Shown here piece by piece: positions 23,426-34,000 of a DNA stretch of 64,000 nucleotides (the first letter of the stretch is position 1; the number at the start of each line of letters is the position of its first letter). The notes beneath the pieces were generated by a model. That model ran no database searches. It was given only the letters and a program-made list of their open reading frames with translations, and had not been told where the DNA came from. The DNA lies in the NCBI GenBank assembly GCA_021527695.1, contig JAKFAO010000003.1, forward strand, positions 1,240,001 to 1,304,000, written 5' to 3'. Source of the stretch: Naematelia aurantialba (lineage: Eukaryota > Basidiomycota > Tremellomycetes > Tremellales > Naemateliaceae). Position numbers and translations under genes: made by a program.

Positions 23426-25902
23426 CTAGAGTATATGCTCTATGTGATACAAGATCCAGCAACACGGTCCTAGCAGCGCCACCACTAAAGCCTCTCTTAC
23501 CCTCGTCACCCAGCGCTGACTTGTTCCACCTTGGCCGGTCTTGCTGATACACCACGACACAAACAGGATAGCGTCTAACGGCAGCACCAAGACATTCAGC
23601 GGCACAGGGACGGGCACCCTCGTCATCTTTATCCTCCTCGCCCAGCCGCTCCTTGCCCCCGTACCCAAGTGATGCACCAAGCCATACCTCGTTGCCTCGC
23701 CAAGCCGCGTTCGTGCCATACGAGCGACACCTACACCGTACTCCCTCTCCCAGTCGTCGGACTCCTTGATCGCGCCTCTCCATCTGCGCGCGTGCTGGTC
23801 ATGCGAGGTCTCTCGAGCGGGCGTGATGGCCCTCGCCGTAGTGAGAGTCAAGCATAGAAGGGCTAAGAGTACCAGGGTGAGGAACAGCCACACACGCGCT
23901 TCAAAGGGGGCGACGTGATCTTCCACTGGCTCGGCTGAGGAGACGGTGACCACGGCGAGGTCGGGACTGATGGCGAGATCCGATACGGAGACGGACGCGA
24001 CGATAGTCATGGCGGGTGCTGAAGTAGCGGCAAAGACGGACGCGGTTGGGTCCACCCAGAAACCACGGAAGATGTCGCCATTCATACTCCACGCGAAAAT
24101 GCCGAAGAGGATCAGCAGCAAGGGCACAAGCAGCCCAGCCGTCCGCAGAGACTGGGACACAATATGTAATAGCAGAGTGGACAGTGGAAGCGCAGAGGAA
24201 GTCGGCGAGAGGAAGACCAATGATGGCGGAGAGGGAAGGAGGAGAAGGAGGGTGAGCAGCGGGATTGATAGGTAGATGAGGGCGAGAAACAGAGTGGAGT
24301 TCAGGAAGAAGAGGGGTGCGGAAAGGTGGATGGGGAAGCGGAGGATGTGCTGTGTCCAGGGCGTGCTGTGCTGCAAGGTCTGTGATTTGTCAGCCCTTCG
24401 CAGACTACGACAAGGAGAGACGGAAAGGCATGGAGGGGAAAGCTGGACATGAGACGACTGGGCACGAGAGGAAGCTGGGCATGAGAAGGAGAAAGAAGGA
24501 GAGGAGGAAGAACGGGGAGGGGAAGATGGAGGGAGAAACCGAGGGACGGACGAGAAGATCGAAGGAAGAGAGTGACGGAGACACTGAGAGAGGGAGACAG
24601 ATGACACTCACAGAGGCGAAAGAGCCAAACGAGAACACGAGCAGCGCGACCTCGGTGCCGGCCATGCGTGAGCGCTCGGGGTCGACGTCGAAAGGCGTCA
24701 TGGACACTGCGACGACGAGAGCGAACAGTACCAGAAGTGAGACGAGGTGGAGTATGTGTAGGCGGCTGTGAGGATCAGCCTTTGCTCTGCTCAGGTGGAC
24801 TGCCTGCTATCTGCGTCTAGCCATCTACGTCTAGCCATCTACGTCTAGCCATCTACGTCTAGCAATCCAAAGACTAGCCGCTACCGTCTGAGAATCGCTG
24901 TCTAGCCGTCTAGCGTTTCGCCAGCTACCCTCTCCATCCAGCAATCTGCCACCCCCAGCAGCCTAGCAGACGAGCATACGCACTGTGGTGTCATGTATGC
25001 CTGAAGTCTGAGCAACCCGCCCACTATCCCTGCCCCCCGTGATTCCTCTCCTTCCGGGACTCCATGCGCCCAGGCATCTTCCAGAACATGCCTCACGAGC
25101 GGGTGCGATAAGAATGGAGAGGGCCGGCTGGGCCGTGTAAATGGCGGTAACAGCAGGTCGATTGCTGTGCGTCCCGTCAGCCTCGACTAGACCCCCCTGT
25201 CTCGATCTAGGTCGAGGCTGGCGTCGCTCCAGACTCACCTGTCACCTCGTCGCTGTGGCCTTCCTTTCCATCTGCATCCTTTGTGATGGCCCATGACTCC
25301 CAGAAGATCCGTCGCTCGTCATCTTCATCTCCATCATCTCCAGCTCCAGCTCCAGCTCCAGCTCCAGCTCCAGCTCCAGCTCCAGCTCCAGCTCCAGCTC
25401 CATTGCCATCGCCATTGCCATTGCCACCACCATCCCCGCGGTCAGAGATACCGGACCTGGTCCCGCCTCGATCAAGTAGATCCTCAATAGCGTCGCACAG
25501 CGAGTTTTCAATGTTCAGAGACACCGCCGCCTCCACTACCGCGACCCTCGCCCGCGCCCTCGTCCTGCCTCCCCCTGCGCGCCTCGCGCCCATCCCCCCT
25601 CTGGCCGGTACGGCCAGTCGGCGTACCGCGCCTACTGTAAGATACAGCGCATAGAGAAGGATGGCAAGCTCGGCATGGCGGTCGAAAGGGGCCGCGCCCG
25701 CGAGTATCGGAGCACCACGCTCTTGCTCTTGCTCTTGCTCTTGCTCTTGCTCTTGCTCTTGCTCTTGCTCTTGGCCGTGCGATTGCGCTTGTCGCAGCCG
25801 CGCAAGGAGGGCAGTCGCTTCGTCGTGCAGAGAAATCCGGGGCTGCGGCGGGCCGGATTCCTCTGCCACGCCATTCAGCAGCGGTGTTTGCTCAGTCGCC
25901 AT
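23426..25902 (-). CDS. Multi-pass membrane protein, possibly Yvc1/TRP-channel related
   Basis: Four exons (25902-25239, 25164-24984, 24765-24612, 24370-23426) close in phase to 647 residues. The protein starts MATEQTPLLNG, as many fungal vacuolar membrane proteins do. A Gln/Glu tandem repeat (codons for QE, 25719-25773) and a Gly/Ala repeat (25340-25401) flank a polar N-terminal domain with ERRIFWESWAITKDADG. Next is a cytosolic-looking stretch (LLPPFTRPSRPSPFLSHPLV, LEDAWAHGVPEGEE), then about six hydrophobic segments (HILHLVSLLVLFALVVAV, VALLVFSFGSFASHS, FLALIYLSIPLLTLLLLL, LLVPLLLILFGIFAW, VWLFLTLVLLALLCLTL). The tail (DDWEREYGVG, VPVPVPLNVLVLPLDAILF) recalls the C-terminal part of Yvc1-type vacuolar cation channels, where a Pro-rich PFNL segment follows the last helix. 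That link is weak and from memory of the family only. Confidence 0.75.
24813..24868. repeat. 14-bp tandem repeat in an intron
   Basis: The unit ctagccatctacgt is repeated about four times inside the 218-nt third intron (24766-24983) of the multi-pass membrane protein gene. The last copy is diverged. Confidence 0.88.
25340..25401. repeat. Coding hexanucleotide repeat (Gly-Ala tract)
   Basis: About ten copies of ccagct on the + strand encode alternating Gly-Ala on the minus strand in exon 1 of the multi-pass membrane protein. A short (gccatt)n stretch follows, encoding Asn-Gly/Asp-Gly. Confidence 0.95.
25719..25773. repeat. Coding hexanucleotide repeat (Gln-Glu tract)
   Basis: About nine copies of ttgctc on the + strand encode alternating Gln-Glu on the minus strand, near residue 45 of the multi-pass membrane protein. 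Confidence 0.95.
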
Positions 25903-26171
25903 GCTGCCATGCCCGCCAAGCCGTAGAGTACCACAGAGACACCACGGCGTGCTCGTCCAGAAAAGACGGGCTACAGACTACGCACTGGAGCCGGTTCCGG
26001 CGGAACGGCGATCCAATACGCTCTGCCTGCACATGGCTCCTTGCCTGCGAGAAATCCGTCCCATCATGCGCTGCAGCGGAGTATCACAATATATGGTATC
26101 ATCAGAGAGGATTCTAAAAGTACCGATGCGACACGTCCGAGCCTCTACCCACGCAGCCATGCGCCAGCCAG

Positions 26172-27113
26172 TTAGACAGTCTCGAGACCCGCGTACTCGC
26201 TGTGAAGATCAGCGTGTGCCTCGACGGCGGACGGGATAAAGCTGACGACTCGACGCCTGGTTCCATCAGACCGGCGTGGGTGCCGACGATGCATCCCGAC
26301 GACCCGACGAGCCAGAAAAAGGTGGAAAACGGAGCCGAGAACCACAAGAGCGGCAAGCCTGTGGCTGTCAGCGACGACTGCGAGCAGACGTGCGCAGCAT
26401 ACCAGTGACGAAGAGGACGATGTACAGGTTCTGCGGGGTGATGGTCTTGCCAGACACTTCTATTGGCTCGGGCACTGAGATCTTATCAGCCACATTCCTA
26501 CGTTTAGCAGCGACACGGGCGAAGGTGACGCAGGTGACGCCGAGTGGCCCATATACCGCACGGGTGTGGACGGGAACACGCGACTAGGGGGAGGGGGTAC
26601 GGAGGAGCCGAGAGCTCAGAGCTCACCGTATCGGTTGATGCCGAGGAATCCACCAATCAGGAATCCCAGTGCGAGGAGCAGGAGCGGGTTGGAGATGAGT
26701 GAGTAGACGGCGAGGAGAGCAATGATGACCGCGTAGTTGGCGGAAAAGTACCGTCTGTGCGCGTCAGCAGCGTCGCGACGTTTCCCAGCTTCTAAGGGTA
26801 CCAGACAGTGCAGAGACGAGAGGCAGACAAGGCCGTAAAGTGCCCGTCGCCACCGCCAGCCAGCCTGCGACAGTTGGGGTGATGGTCTCGTGCACAGCAC
26901 GGCGAAACCACTTCCAGGGTGTGCAGAACGGCCAAGGAGCATCGTGACGCACACGTTGTATCCCGCACGCTTGATGTACTCCTGCATGTCCTTTGGCCGA
27001 GATACCTGGCGGTAGTTGAAGAACTCTGCTGGGTGCTTGAGCGAGGACAGCCGGGTGTCCCGCAGCGACTTTGCGTAGTCCTGCACCTGGTTGAGGTGTT
27101 GGATCATGTCCAT
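26172..27113 (-). CDS. YIP3: PRA1 family protein (prenylated Rab acceptor, Yip3-like)
   Basis: PRA1/Yip3 proteins sit in Golgi and ER membranes, where they bind prenylated Rab GTPases and help their membrane delivery. Five exons (27113-26953, 26754-26627, 26474-26403, 26358-26247, 26199-26172) close in phase to 166 residues, the usual family size. The chain reads MDMIQHLNQVQDYAKSLRDT, then RPKDMQEYIKRAGYNVRYFS, then the first hydrophobic hairpin (ANYAVIIALLAVYSLISNPL, LLALGFLIGGFLGINRY). The family's short loop follows (VPEPIEVSGKTITPQNLY), then the second hairpin (IVLFVTGLPLLWFSAPFSTF) and the end HAGLMEPGVESEYAGLETV. Domain order and size fit PRA1 throughout. The last intron is only 47 nt and its donor is GTCAGC. 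A longer unspliced C-terminus is possible but lacks any family feature. Confidence 0.9.
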
Positions 27114-27608
27114 CTTGCGAGCGGTTGTGGGTGCTGAACAGGTGTGATACGTGAGCGGGGAGCTACGCTGGGCAGGGATGTACAAATGTGCAGTGTAGAA
27201 GGTAAACAAGTGCCCAGGCTGCAAGCTGAAGAGACACAAAGAGAGACGAGATCGACACGTCGACTTTAGACTTTTCCCACCTCTCGGCACAGCGTCGTGC
27301 CTGGTCCGCTTCCGGTAATTTCTGGGCGAGCAGCCACGTGGTAATCTGCCACCTGCTGTATATGTCTTCGGATCCGACTGCTGTTTGACTCTGTTGACTC
27401 GGGGACTTGTCAGCGTTATCTATCACAAAGCAGGAGTCGAGGGGGGGGATGTATAGCTGCACGTTGGTCTGCACTGGTACACGGATACTCACCTACACGC
27501 GCTGTCGTAGGAGCCGGCTGCTGTGACGGACTGTCGAAACCTACCCGACCCGGTCCTTCCACTACCTCGGAGCGTCTCCTCAGCCGGCTCCACCTCCCTG
27601 GCACAGAC
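27114..27608. promoter_or_regulatory. Divergent promoter region between PRA1 and the acyltransferase gene
   Basis: This is a 495-bp gap between two divergent start codons. It should contain both promoters and 5' leaders. No motif was identified with confidence. Confidence 0.45.
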
Positions 27609-29817
27609 ATGTCGCTCACGACCACCCTCATCCCCTGCTCTCCATGCACCAGCCCCCATCTTCCCGCTGGCACCGGTCGTATCCCGCTGCACGCCATCAC
27701 CCTGTGGCCTGTAGGCATGATTCCAAACGTGCTCGCCTTTCCCGGCGAGCTGGACGAGGCGCGCCTCGTGCGAGCGTTGCAGGGGCTGTCGGCGCTCTGG
27801 CCAAATATATGTGGGCGGTACGAGCGCGAGATGACCGATGCATCGGATGCGGACCCTGCCGCTACCCCTTTCTCCGTACGCTGCGGCTCTGCTTCCTGTC
27901 CTGTTCTGTCCTTGTCATAGTCATTCTCCTTGTCCTCGTCCTCGTCCTTGTCACAGTCATTGTCCTTGTCCTTGTCACAGTCATTTTCCTTGTCCTTGTC
28001 ACAGTCATTGTCCTTGTCCTTGCCCTTGTCCCCGTCTTTGGGCCGGTCCCTGTCGTCTCTCCCATCTTACGACCACCCAAGGGCACACAGGCACGCACTG
28101 ATTACGACCTGTAGATCAACCTCACCTCGTCTCCGATCCCATTCGAGTCCCAGTCCCTCGAACGGGCTTCGGCATTCCCGATCACCCAGGTCATCCAGCC
28201 CAGTCTGGCGCCGTACGTCCCGTCCCTCCCGGCGGACTTCCACCGGCCTAATACTGGTGCCCACCTCTTTGCGGTGCGACACACCCTGCTGCTTCCGGCG
28301 CGGCAGTCGGTGCTGGGCGTCGTGGTGGGGCACGTCTTGGTCGACGGGGCGACGTGCAATCTCCTCCTGCGCCATCTCTCGGAACTATACACCCGCGATA
28401 CACACGATACACACGATACACACGATACACACGATACACACGATACACACGATACACACGAAACACACGATACATTCTACACCGTTATCAAGCACCCGCC
28501 GACGTTCTTCCCGCACGTCAGCCTGGGACCCCACTACCCGCCGAGCGCGTCCGCCCAACTACGATGGGACGTATCCTACTTCCAGCCCTGCGAGGTCCCC
28601 ATGGCGATGGAGCGCTACGCTGCAGCAGATGCGGGCTCCGAGAGCATGTGCCTCTCGCTCGCCCGAGACGAGATTGCGGTGCTGTTGGCTTCGTGTACTC
28701 GGGCAGCCGGGGACAAGTTGTCGGAGCAGGACGTGCTCAGTGCGTGGTGGGTTAGCGTCCTGCAGCGCGCGGGGGTCGGTATCACCAGCGTGGCGTACAG
28801 CTTGAACGTGCGTGTGCTGTCGTTTCGTCGTTGCTGTAGTCCTGATGCCGCCAGTATCGCCATTTACATCCCAACCACCCCTCCTTCCCGTCCTCGCTCG
28901 CCACGCTCTCGGCCAATGTCGCCCAGATGTTATCTTTCCCGCTGGACCTGCCCGCGCATGACTCCAACCCTGGCGGGCGAGATTGCCCTGGAGCTGGAGC
29001 TGGAGCTGGAGCCGGAGCTGGAGCTGGAGCTGGAGCCGGAGCTGGAGCTGGAGCTGGAGCCGGAGCTGGAGCTGGAGCTGGAGCCGGAGCTCAGGAGGCG
29101 CCGAGGGAGCATCAGCCTCAGGATCCCGCCGGCTTTGACCCCCCGGCGCTCCCTGCGGCCCTGGTGGCCTCGTACGCCCGGACGATCCGCCACGGCTTGC
29201 TGGCCCTACGTGCGTCGCCCGACCTCACACTCGAATGGCTGTCGGTGCCTGCGTGGAGGATGTACCAGGCTGCTGTCGGCGGGATGGGGCAGTGTATGGT
29301 GCCCCCCGAGAACGAGGTGATGGTCAATTCGAATATCCGGTGAGTACCATCGTCGTTCTCGCATTGGAATCTTCGTTGTCCGGGTCTCGTCGTGGTGACC
29401 GACTGACAAGACAGATACGACTGGCAAATCCCGTTTGGCCACGCGTCCGCAGCGTACCACACGGCGTTCTCGACCGTGCGGTTCCTCCGTGTCTTCCAGG
29501 CCAATCCCGGACGAGTCTCTAGTGCGGGTGTGGGAGTGGGTATGGGTGTGGGTGTGGGCGCGTCAGGTGTGGGTGTGGGTGTGGGTGTGGGTGTGGATGC
29601 GGGTGTGGGTGTGGGTGGGAGTGGGCCGAGTGTGAGTGAGAGCGAGAGCGGGAGTGTGCCAGCGTTCGGCTGGGTGGCGCCGGGAGAACGAGACGTCGAG
29701 CTGGTATTCAACGTCGAGAACGGCGGGCAGAGGGAGGCGGTCGACCGCGTCGTGGCGGCGGACCGAGCGTCGTGGCGACGAACAGCGTCGTGGCGGGACC
29801 AGCGGCGTGGGCAATGA
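27609..29817 (+). CDS. BAHD-like HxxxD acyltransferase with repeat insertions
   Basis: Members of this transferase family move acyl groups from acyl-CoA to alcohols or amines. Four exons (27609-27875, 28115-28807, 28855-29339, 29415-29817) close in phase to 615 residues, longer than the usual 430-500. The N-terminal half has IPLHAITLWPVGMIPNVLAF, the ICGRY element and the catalytic HVLVDG (HxxxDG) near 28330. The second half has NYRHLHPNHPSFPSS after a 47-nt intron. YDWQIPFGHASAAYH follows at the place of the family's DFGWG element, then VSESESGSVPAFGW. Three tandem-repeat tracts lengthen it: Thr-His-Asp, Gly-Ala and Gly-Val. The substrate is unknown; fungal relatives include trichothecene 3-O-acetyltransferase and uncharacterised enzymes. 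No signal peptide is seen, so a cytosolic enzyme is likely. Confidence 0.82.
27918..28035. repeat. Pyrimidine-rich repeat in an intron with 24-bp higher order
   Basis: The first intron of the acyltransferase gene (27876-28114) is built of cttgtc/cctcgt hexamers. The decamer cacagtcatt recurs at 27952, 27976 and 28000, so a 24-bp unit sits on top of the hexamers. Confidence 0.9.
28397..28474. repeat. Coding 9-bp tandem repeat (Thr-His-Asp tract)
   Basis: About eight copies of gatacacac encode Asp-Thr-His units just after the HxxxDG motif of the acyltransferase. One copy carries a single-base change (gaaacacac), giving Glu. Confidence 0.95.
28990..29091. repeat. Coding hexanucleotide repeat (Gly-Ala tract)
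   Basis: About 17 copies of ggagct/ggagcc encode Gly-Ala in the true acyltransferase frame. In a second frame, also open here, they would encode Glu-Leu. Confidence 0.95.
29525..29625. repeat. Coding hexanucleotide repeat (Gly-Val tract)
   Basis: Repeats of gtgtgg/gtgggt encode mostly Gly-Val in the last exon of the acyltransferase, with a few interruptions (Met, Ala-Ser, Asp-Ala). Confidence 0.95.
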
Positions 29818-30813
29818 CCGGATTGGACCCACGAGGCTAGACTGGTGGTGATGACGACTGCTTGCTGGCGCGGATGAGGCAGGCGTTCGTGGATACTTGT
29901 TTCCATGGTGTCCGGTGGGCAGCCGTGAGGCTCTGTACACGTACATGAGCGCAATGGCCGGGGTCACCTCGACACTATGTACGTCGATGGCGTGCCGCAA
30001 GGCGCGAGTCCTCCTTATGAACCATCATATCCGTCGCATCATGTCCGTCGCATCATGTCCGTCGCATCACATCCGTCGCATCATGTCAGTCGCATCATGC
30101 TTGTCCTGCACCACCCTTCGCAGAAGAAAAGTGCCAGTGACACTGCAACTATAGTACATATTCCACATACTAGTCTGCGACTCGCCATCGTATTCGCCAC
30201 TCATGCTCCCCTAGAACCCAAATCGCCGCACTCGCGACGTTCAACTGGCCGCGGCCCGCGGACCTGCCATTGCGAGACATTGCTATTCTCGTCGCGTTCT
30301 CGTCGCGTTCTCGTCGCCACGGCGTCACCAGGCTGTCACTACGTCACGGTGCATATCCGACACAGCTACGAGCCATACGTCCATACAAACGCGATATGGT
30401 AGATAGTCCGCCGTACATGTCCCCCCGCTCCCGCTCAGCGCTCCTAGCCCTCCGCCGCACTGTCCCTCGGTACCTCTATATATCGGCACAGGCCAATGTC
30501 CAAGTCCATGCTAGGCAACAACGAATGTAAAGCGACGACCGTGTAACCTCGTTGTGGTAAAGTACATACGTCATGTAGAAAGAATGAGCACGCAATGAAT
30601 GAAACCGCCCAGTGGACGTGCGGTGATGGTGTGGTATGGGTACAAACAAGCAGTGATGGAAGGGATCTACAGCAAAGACCAGTTGGTGAACCAAGCAATA
30701 AATGTCCGCTGCGCCGATGGCCGCGGCGATACCCATGATGATGTTGATGATGGTGGTGATGATGGTGTCAACGTTGGCGCTCGTGTCGGCGTGGCGAGGC
30801 GAGCACGGTGCGA
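29818..30813. other. Convergent intergenic region with a 14-15 bp tandem repeat
   Basis: About 1 kb lies between the ends of two converging genes. A tandem repeat with unit ccgtcgcatcatgt lies at 30030-30101 in about five diverged copies, and ttctcgtcgcg doublets lie near 30290-30315. There is no convincing coding sequence. Confidence 0.6.
30030..30101. repeat. 14-15 bp tandem repeat
   Basis: Units read ccgtcgcatcatgt with single-base changes. It lies in the 3' intergenic region of the acyltransferase gene. Confidence 0.88.
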
Positions 30814-32621
30814 TCAAGCAAAGATCACATCCACGGCGCCGTACGTGACAATCGTGCCTTGCCGCTCGGCATCGTCCTCCCGCTCCCTGTCAAAGTCGGG
30901 CAGGAGCGCCTTTCCCGGCCGCCGCGCGAGCGGGGCACCAAGCGCACCCGCCCACGGGTTCGCCTTGGCGGCCATGATAGCAGGCGCAGGGAGGAGCTCG
31001 ACCTGCGCCCGGTTGACGTCTTGGTCCCATTCGTCCGGGACCGACTCGACCAGGCTCTCGTCCGAAGCCGACGCGGTCAACGACGGCGTGTCCTCCTCTT
31101 CTGCTTCTGCCTCCGCGCCCATCGCCGAGGCCGAAGTGCATGGCAAAGGAATAGGCGTGTCGCGGTGCGGGAGGCTCGGGCGGCGTGCGTACCCGCGGTG
31201 CTCGCTTTCGGACCGACAGAGTTCCGCCTCGCCTTCCGATTCCGACGCGGTGTACGACTCCCCCTCGGCAATCGCCTCCATGTCGAGGGCAGGGTGCGTC
31301 GGTGCGGCCGCGTCGGCACGCTCCAGGTCCGCGGCAGTCGTGCTTCGCCACAGCTTGCTGGCCTTGATAGGCTCGGCCGTGACGAGCGCGCCCTTGAGCA
31401 TGCCGTTGGAGAACGCTCGACGGAGCGCCTTGTCGCCTGCGCGTCCGCGCTCGAGACCCTCGAGCCATCGCCGCTTGCCTTCCTCGCGCTCGTAGCGCAC
31501 CCCGAGCTTCTTGATCGCTTGCAGCCGGCTTGCCAGGCGCGTCAGCCGTGCAAGCTGCGCGGCGTAGGTCGTGCGGTGTGCGGGTGGGAGGGCGTGCGCA
31601 GGGGGGATCGACAGGAGGAATGACTGGGGAGACGGCAGAGTGTTTCGCGTCACGACAGGCGTGCAGCAGACGGACGACGAGAACACCGAGGTGGCCGGGG
31701 TGACGGGGGACGGCGTCATGTCAGAGTCCGAGTCCGAGTCCGACTCTGAGCAAGACGAGCCAGAGCGGGTGCGCTTCATGGGCGTGGCGTGCGCGGCAGT
31801 GAGGTCGACGCCGGCCAGTTCCAAGAGATCGTTGATCTCGTCGCGGAGCTTCTCAAACTCCTCGGTCTTCTTCTGCGTGTCGCTCGCGATCATCCAAGGC
31901 AGGTATGCCGCCGGCAGGTACTGCCTCAGTGCTGGGAGCACGTGAAGCCTGTACGTGTCGACGAGGAGAGAGCGTGCTTGGCGTCGGTGGACGCGAGCGG
32001 GCGGCTGAGGCGGGGCAGTACGGGGAGCGGGGATCTGCGCCTGCTGGGAGGTCTGCAGCAGGGGCGAGAGGAGGGACAAGAGGAGAGAAGAGGTAGATCG
32101 TCGACCGGTCGACGGGATCGAGATCGATGGTCGAGTGGCGGTGGCTGACGAGGACGATGCGACGGACGAGACGCTCGAGCACGAGGTCCGGGTAGACGCG
32201 ACCTCTTGTGGGGGAGGTGCAAAAGATAGCTGCACCTCGAGGACGACGCGCTGCAGCATCTCGAGACACGACGACTCGAGCGGGAGAGCGACCGTGGACC
32301 CGTCGATGAGGTGGATGTCGATCCGATTTGCCGGCAGGGAAAAGGTGACATCGTCGACAATCTGAACGAATTCCCATGAGCTCTGGTCATCGTGTCGCAG
32401 GCAAGAGCACTCACACCTGCAATCCAGCTCGACTTTTCCCCGAGAAGCACGTTTGAGCACTCGATGTCCTCTTGCAGGCAGACGCTGCGGTGGGCGAGGA
32501 GGTTGGGCGGGAGTGGCAATGAGCGTGCCGTGTAGGGGTGGGTGGGCATGGGCAGGGTGAAGAGGATGGTAGGGGGTGCGGGCTGCGAAGGGGTGGCGAT
32601 AGGGAGAAGACGGAGAAGCAT
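30814..32621 (-). CDS. Uncharacterised Ser-rich protein
   Basis: Two exons (32621-32415 and 32361-30814) joined by a 53-nt intron give 584 residues in consistent phase. The N-terminus starts MLLRLLPIATPSQPAPP. A compact segment follows (CLQEDIECSNVLLGEKSSWI, IVDDVTFSLPANRIDIHLID, TVALPLESSCLEMLQRVVLE). A helical region comes next (LLVDTYRLHVLPALRQYLPA, EEFEKLRDEINDLLELAGVD) and then a second helical block (AQLARLTRLASRLQAIKKLG). Acidic and Ser-rich stretches separate the blocks, and the chain ends RQGTIVTYGAVDVIFA. I do not recognise a family. A longer frame opens upstream at 32673, but it runs through the intron and loses the conserved-looking start. It lies next to a large gene-free region on its 5' side. 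Confidence 0.7.
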
Positions 32622-34000
32622 GCTTGTTGGATTCTGATCGAGACGGAGCAGGAGGGAGATGCGGTCCAAGCAAGGATCAATCGAGATCCTTTTGAATACG
32701 ACGGTGGACGTGTGGTGTCGCCAAGAGTTCACGTTCACGCGGGATCAGCCAGTGTGATCGACCACCCGACGTGACGAACGACGCTGGGTCCCAGTGACGC
32801 GGGACAAGCAAGCTATGCCACGGCCGGTGTTCTGGGTGTCTCGGCCAAGTTGCGAGGGGTCGACAGAGATGGCGGTCTGGATCGCAATGCTTGTGACGAG
32901 TGGGCACGACGAGATGGGACGAGAGGAATGCGAGGATTTATGCGAGACACGGGGAGGTTGGGAAAGAGTGCGGATACTAAGACTTTGTCGGGGGGGGGGG
33001 GTGCGGGAGTGACGGGTCTCGCGAGAGAGAAAAAAGCACCGGCAAGTGAAGACGGGAAGTGATGAATTGGAGCAGCTGATGGTTTGTCTAGAAATATCTT
33101 GGTCTATGTCAAGGACGATCCCGCGTCTCTTCGTGGTCGATGGGAGAAGGGTGAATGCGACGACGAGGGGATGCTGCTGCTGCGAGGTGTGGGTCACAGA
33201 CGATGTCGACAGGCGAGGACCGGTCTCACGGTGTGTGTCAGGGGCCGGGGACCAAGAGAGCAAGGACAATCGACGCTAAAGAGGTGGGAGACGAGGGGGA
33301 GAGCAACGAGTGCGGGACTGGATTTGGTTGTGCCCAAAATGTAGATTATATGTAGGATGGTGAGAAATTTGGCATTTCACTGGGCGGCGACGATGGGCTG
33401 GGTGGGTGCTGGTGCTGCATGCATGCAGGTGGTTTTGCTGCGTGGGAGCAGCAGCAGCAGGAGGAGCAGCAGCAGCAGCAGCTCTGCAGAGGTCTGCATG
33501 GCCGCGCGCGCTCACAGGTGTCCCTGTGCATTGTCGCACTTCTTTGCTCTCTCAGGGACACACACACACACACACCTTGTTGCAATCCGGGCACGCCATG
33601 ACGTGGGGGAGCCGAAAGAGAGAGAGAGAGAGGGAAAACCTTGCGGCACTAATCCCTCTGGAGAGAACGGAGACGGGGGGACCCTGAATCCAATTTCCCG
33701 TCTGCTCCCCGGAGTGGGTTGGCTCGGGCAACTCGTTTTTGATTTGCCGTTAATACTGTAATTTCCGAAAGCGATTCACACGGGATTTCCCTGCGCTCAG
33801 ACGGGTCCGTTGGTACCTTTTTTTTCTTTCCTTTCGCGTCCTCTTTTTTCATGGGCCCAGCGGAGCGGGCGGCAGCCGGCCGAGTTGGACGCCATCGTCT
33901 CGCGACGGCTCCCGCAGAGTGTCTCTGAAATGTGTCGGATCTACATGCATGTGGCCCCCCCTCGCCCCTCGCCCCTCGCCCCCGAGTGGCTGCCTGTGGG
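32622..34000. other. Upstream region with clustered microsatellites
   Basis: This is the 5' side of the Ser-rich minus-strand gene. It contains a run of 12 G at 32990-33001, a CAG-type trinucleotide repeat at about 33449-33483, a CA repeat near 33560-33574, an AG repeat at 33618-33633 and long T-rich runs at 33819-33851. No open frame here has protein-like character. Part of it must be promoter and leader of the minus-strand gene. Confidence 0.6.

Noticed and set aside
27930..28805. Plus-strand frame of 291 codons rich in Ser and Ile-His-Thr repeats
   Set aside because: Alternate reading of the intron and exon 2 of the acyltransferase. The chosen frame carries HVLVDG and closes in phase with the other exons.
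33449..33483. CAG repeat as a polyglutamine gene
   Set aside because: The surrounding frame is short, has no protein-like flanks and lies among other microsatellites in the upstream region of a minus-strand gene.
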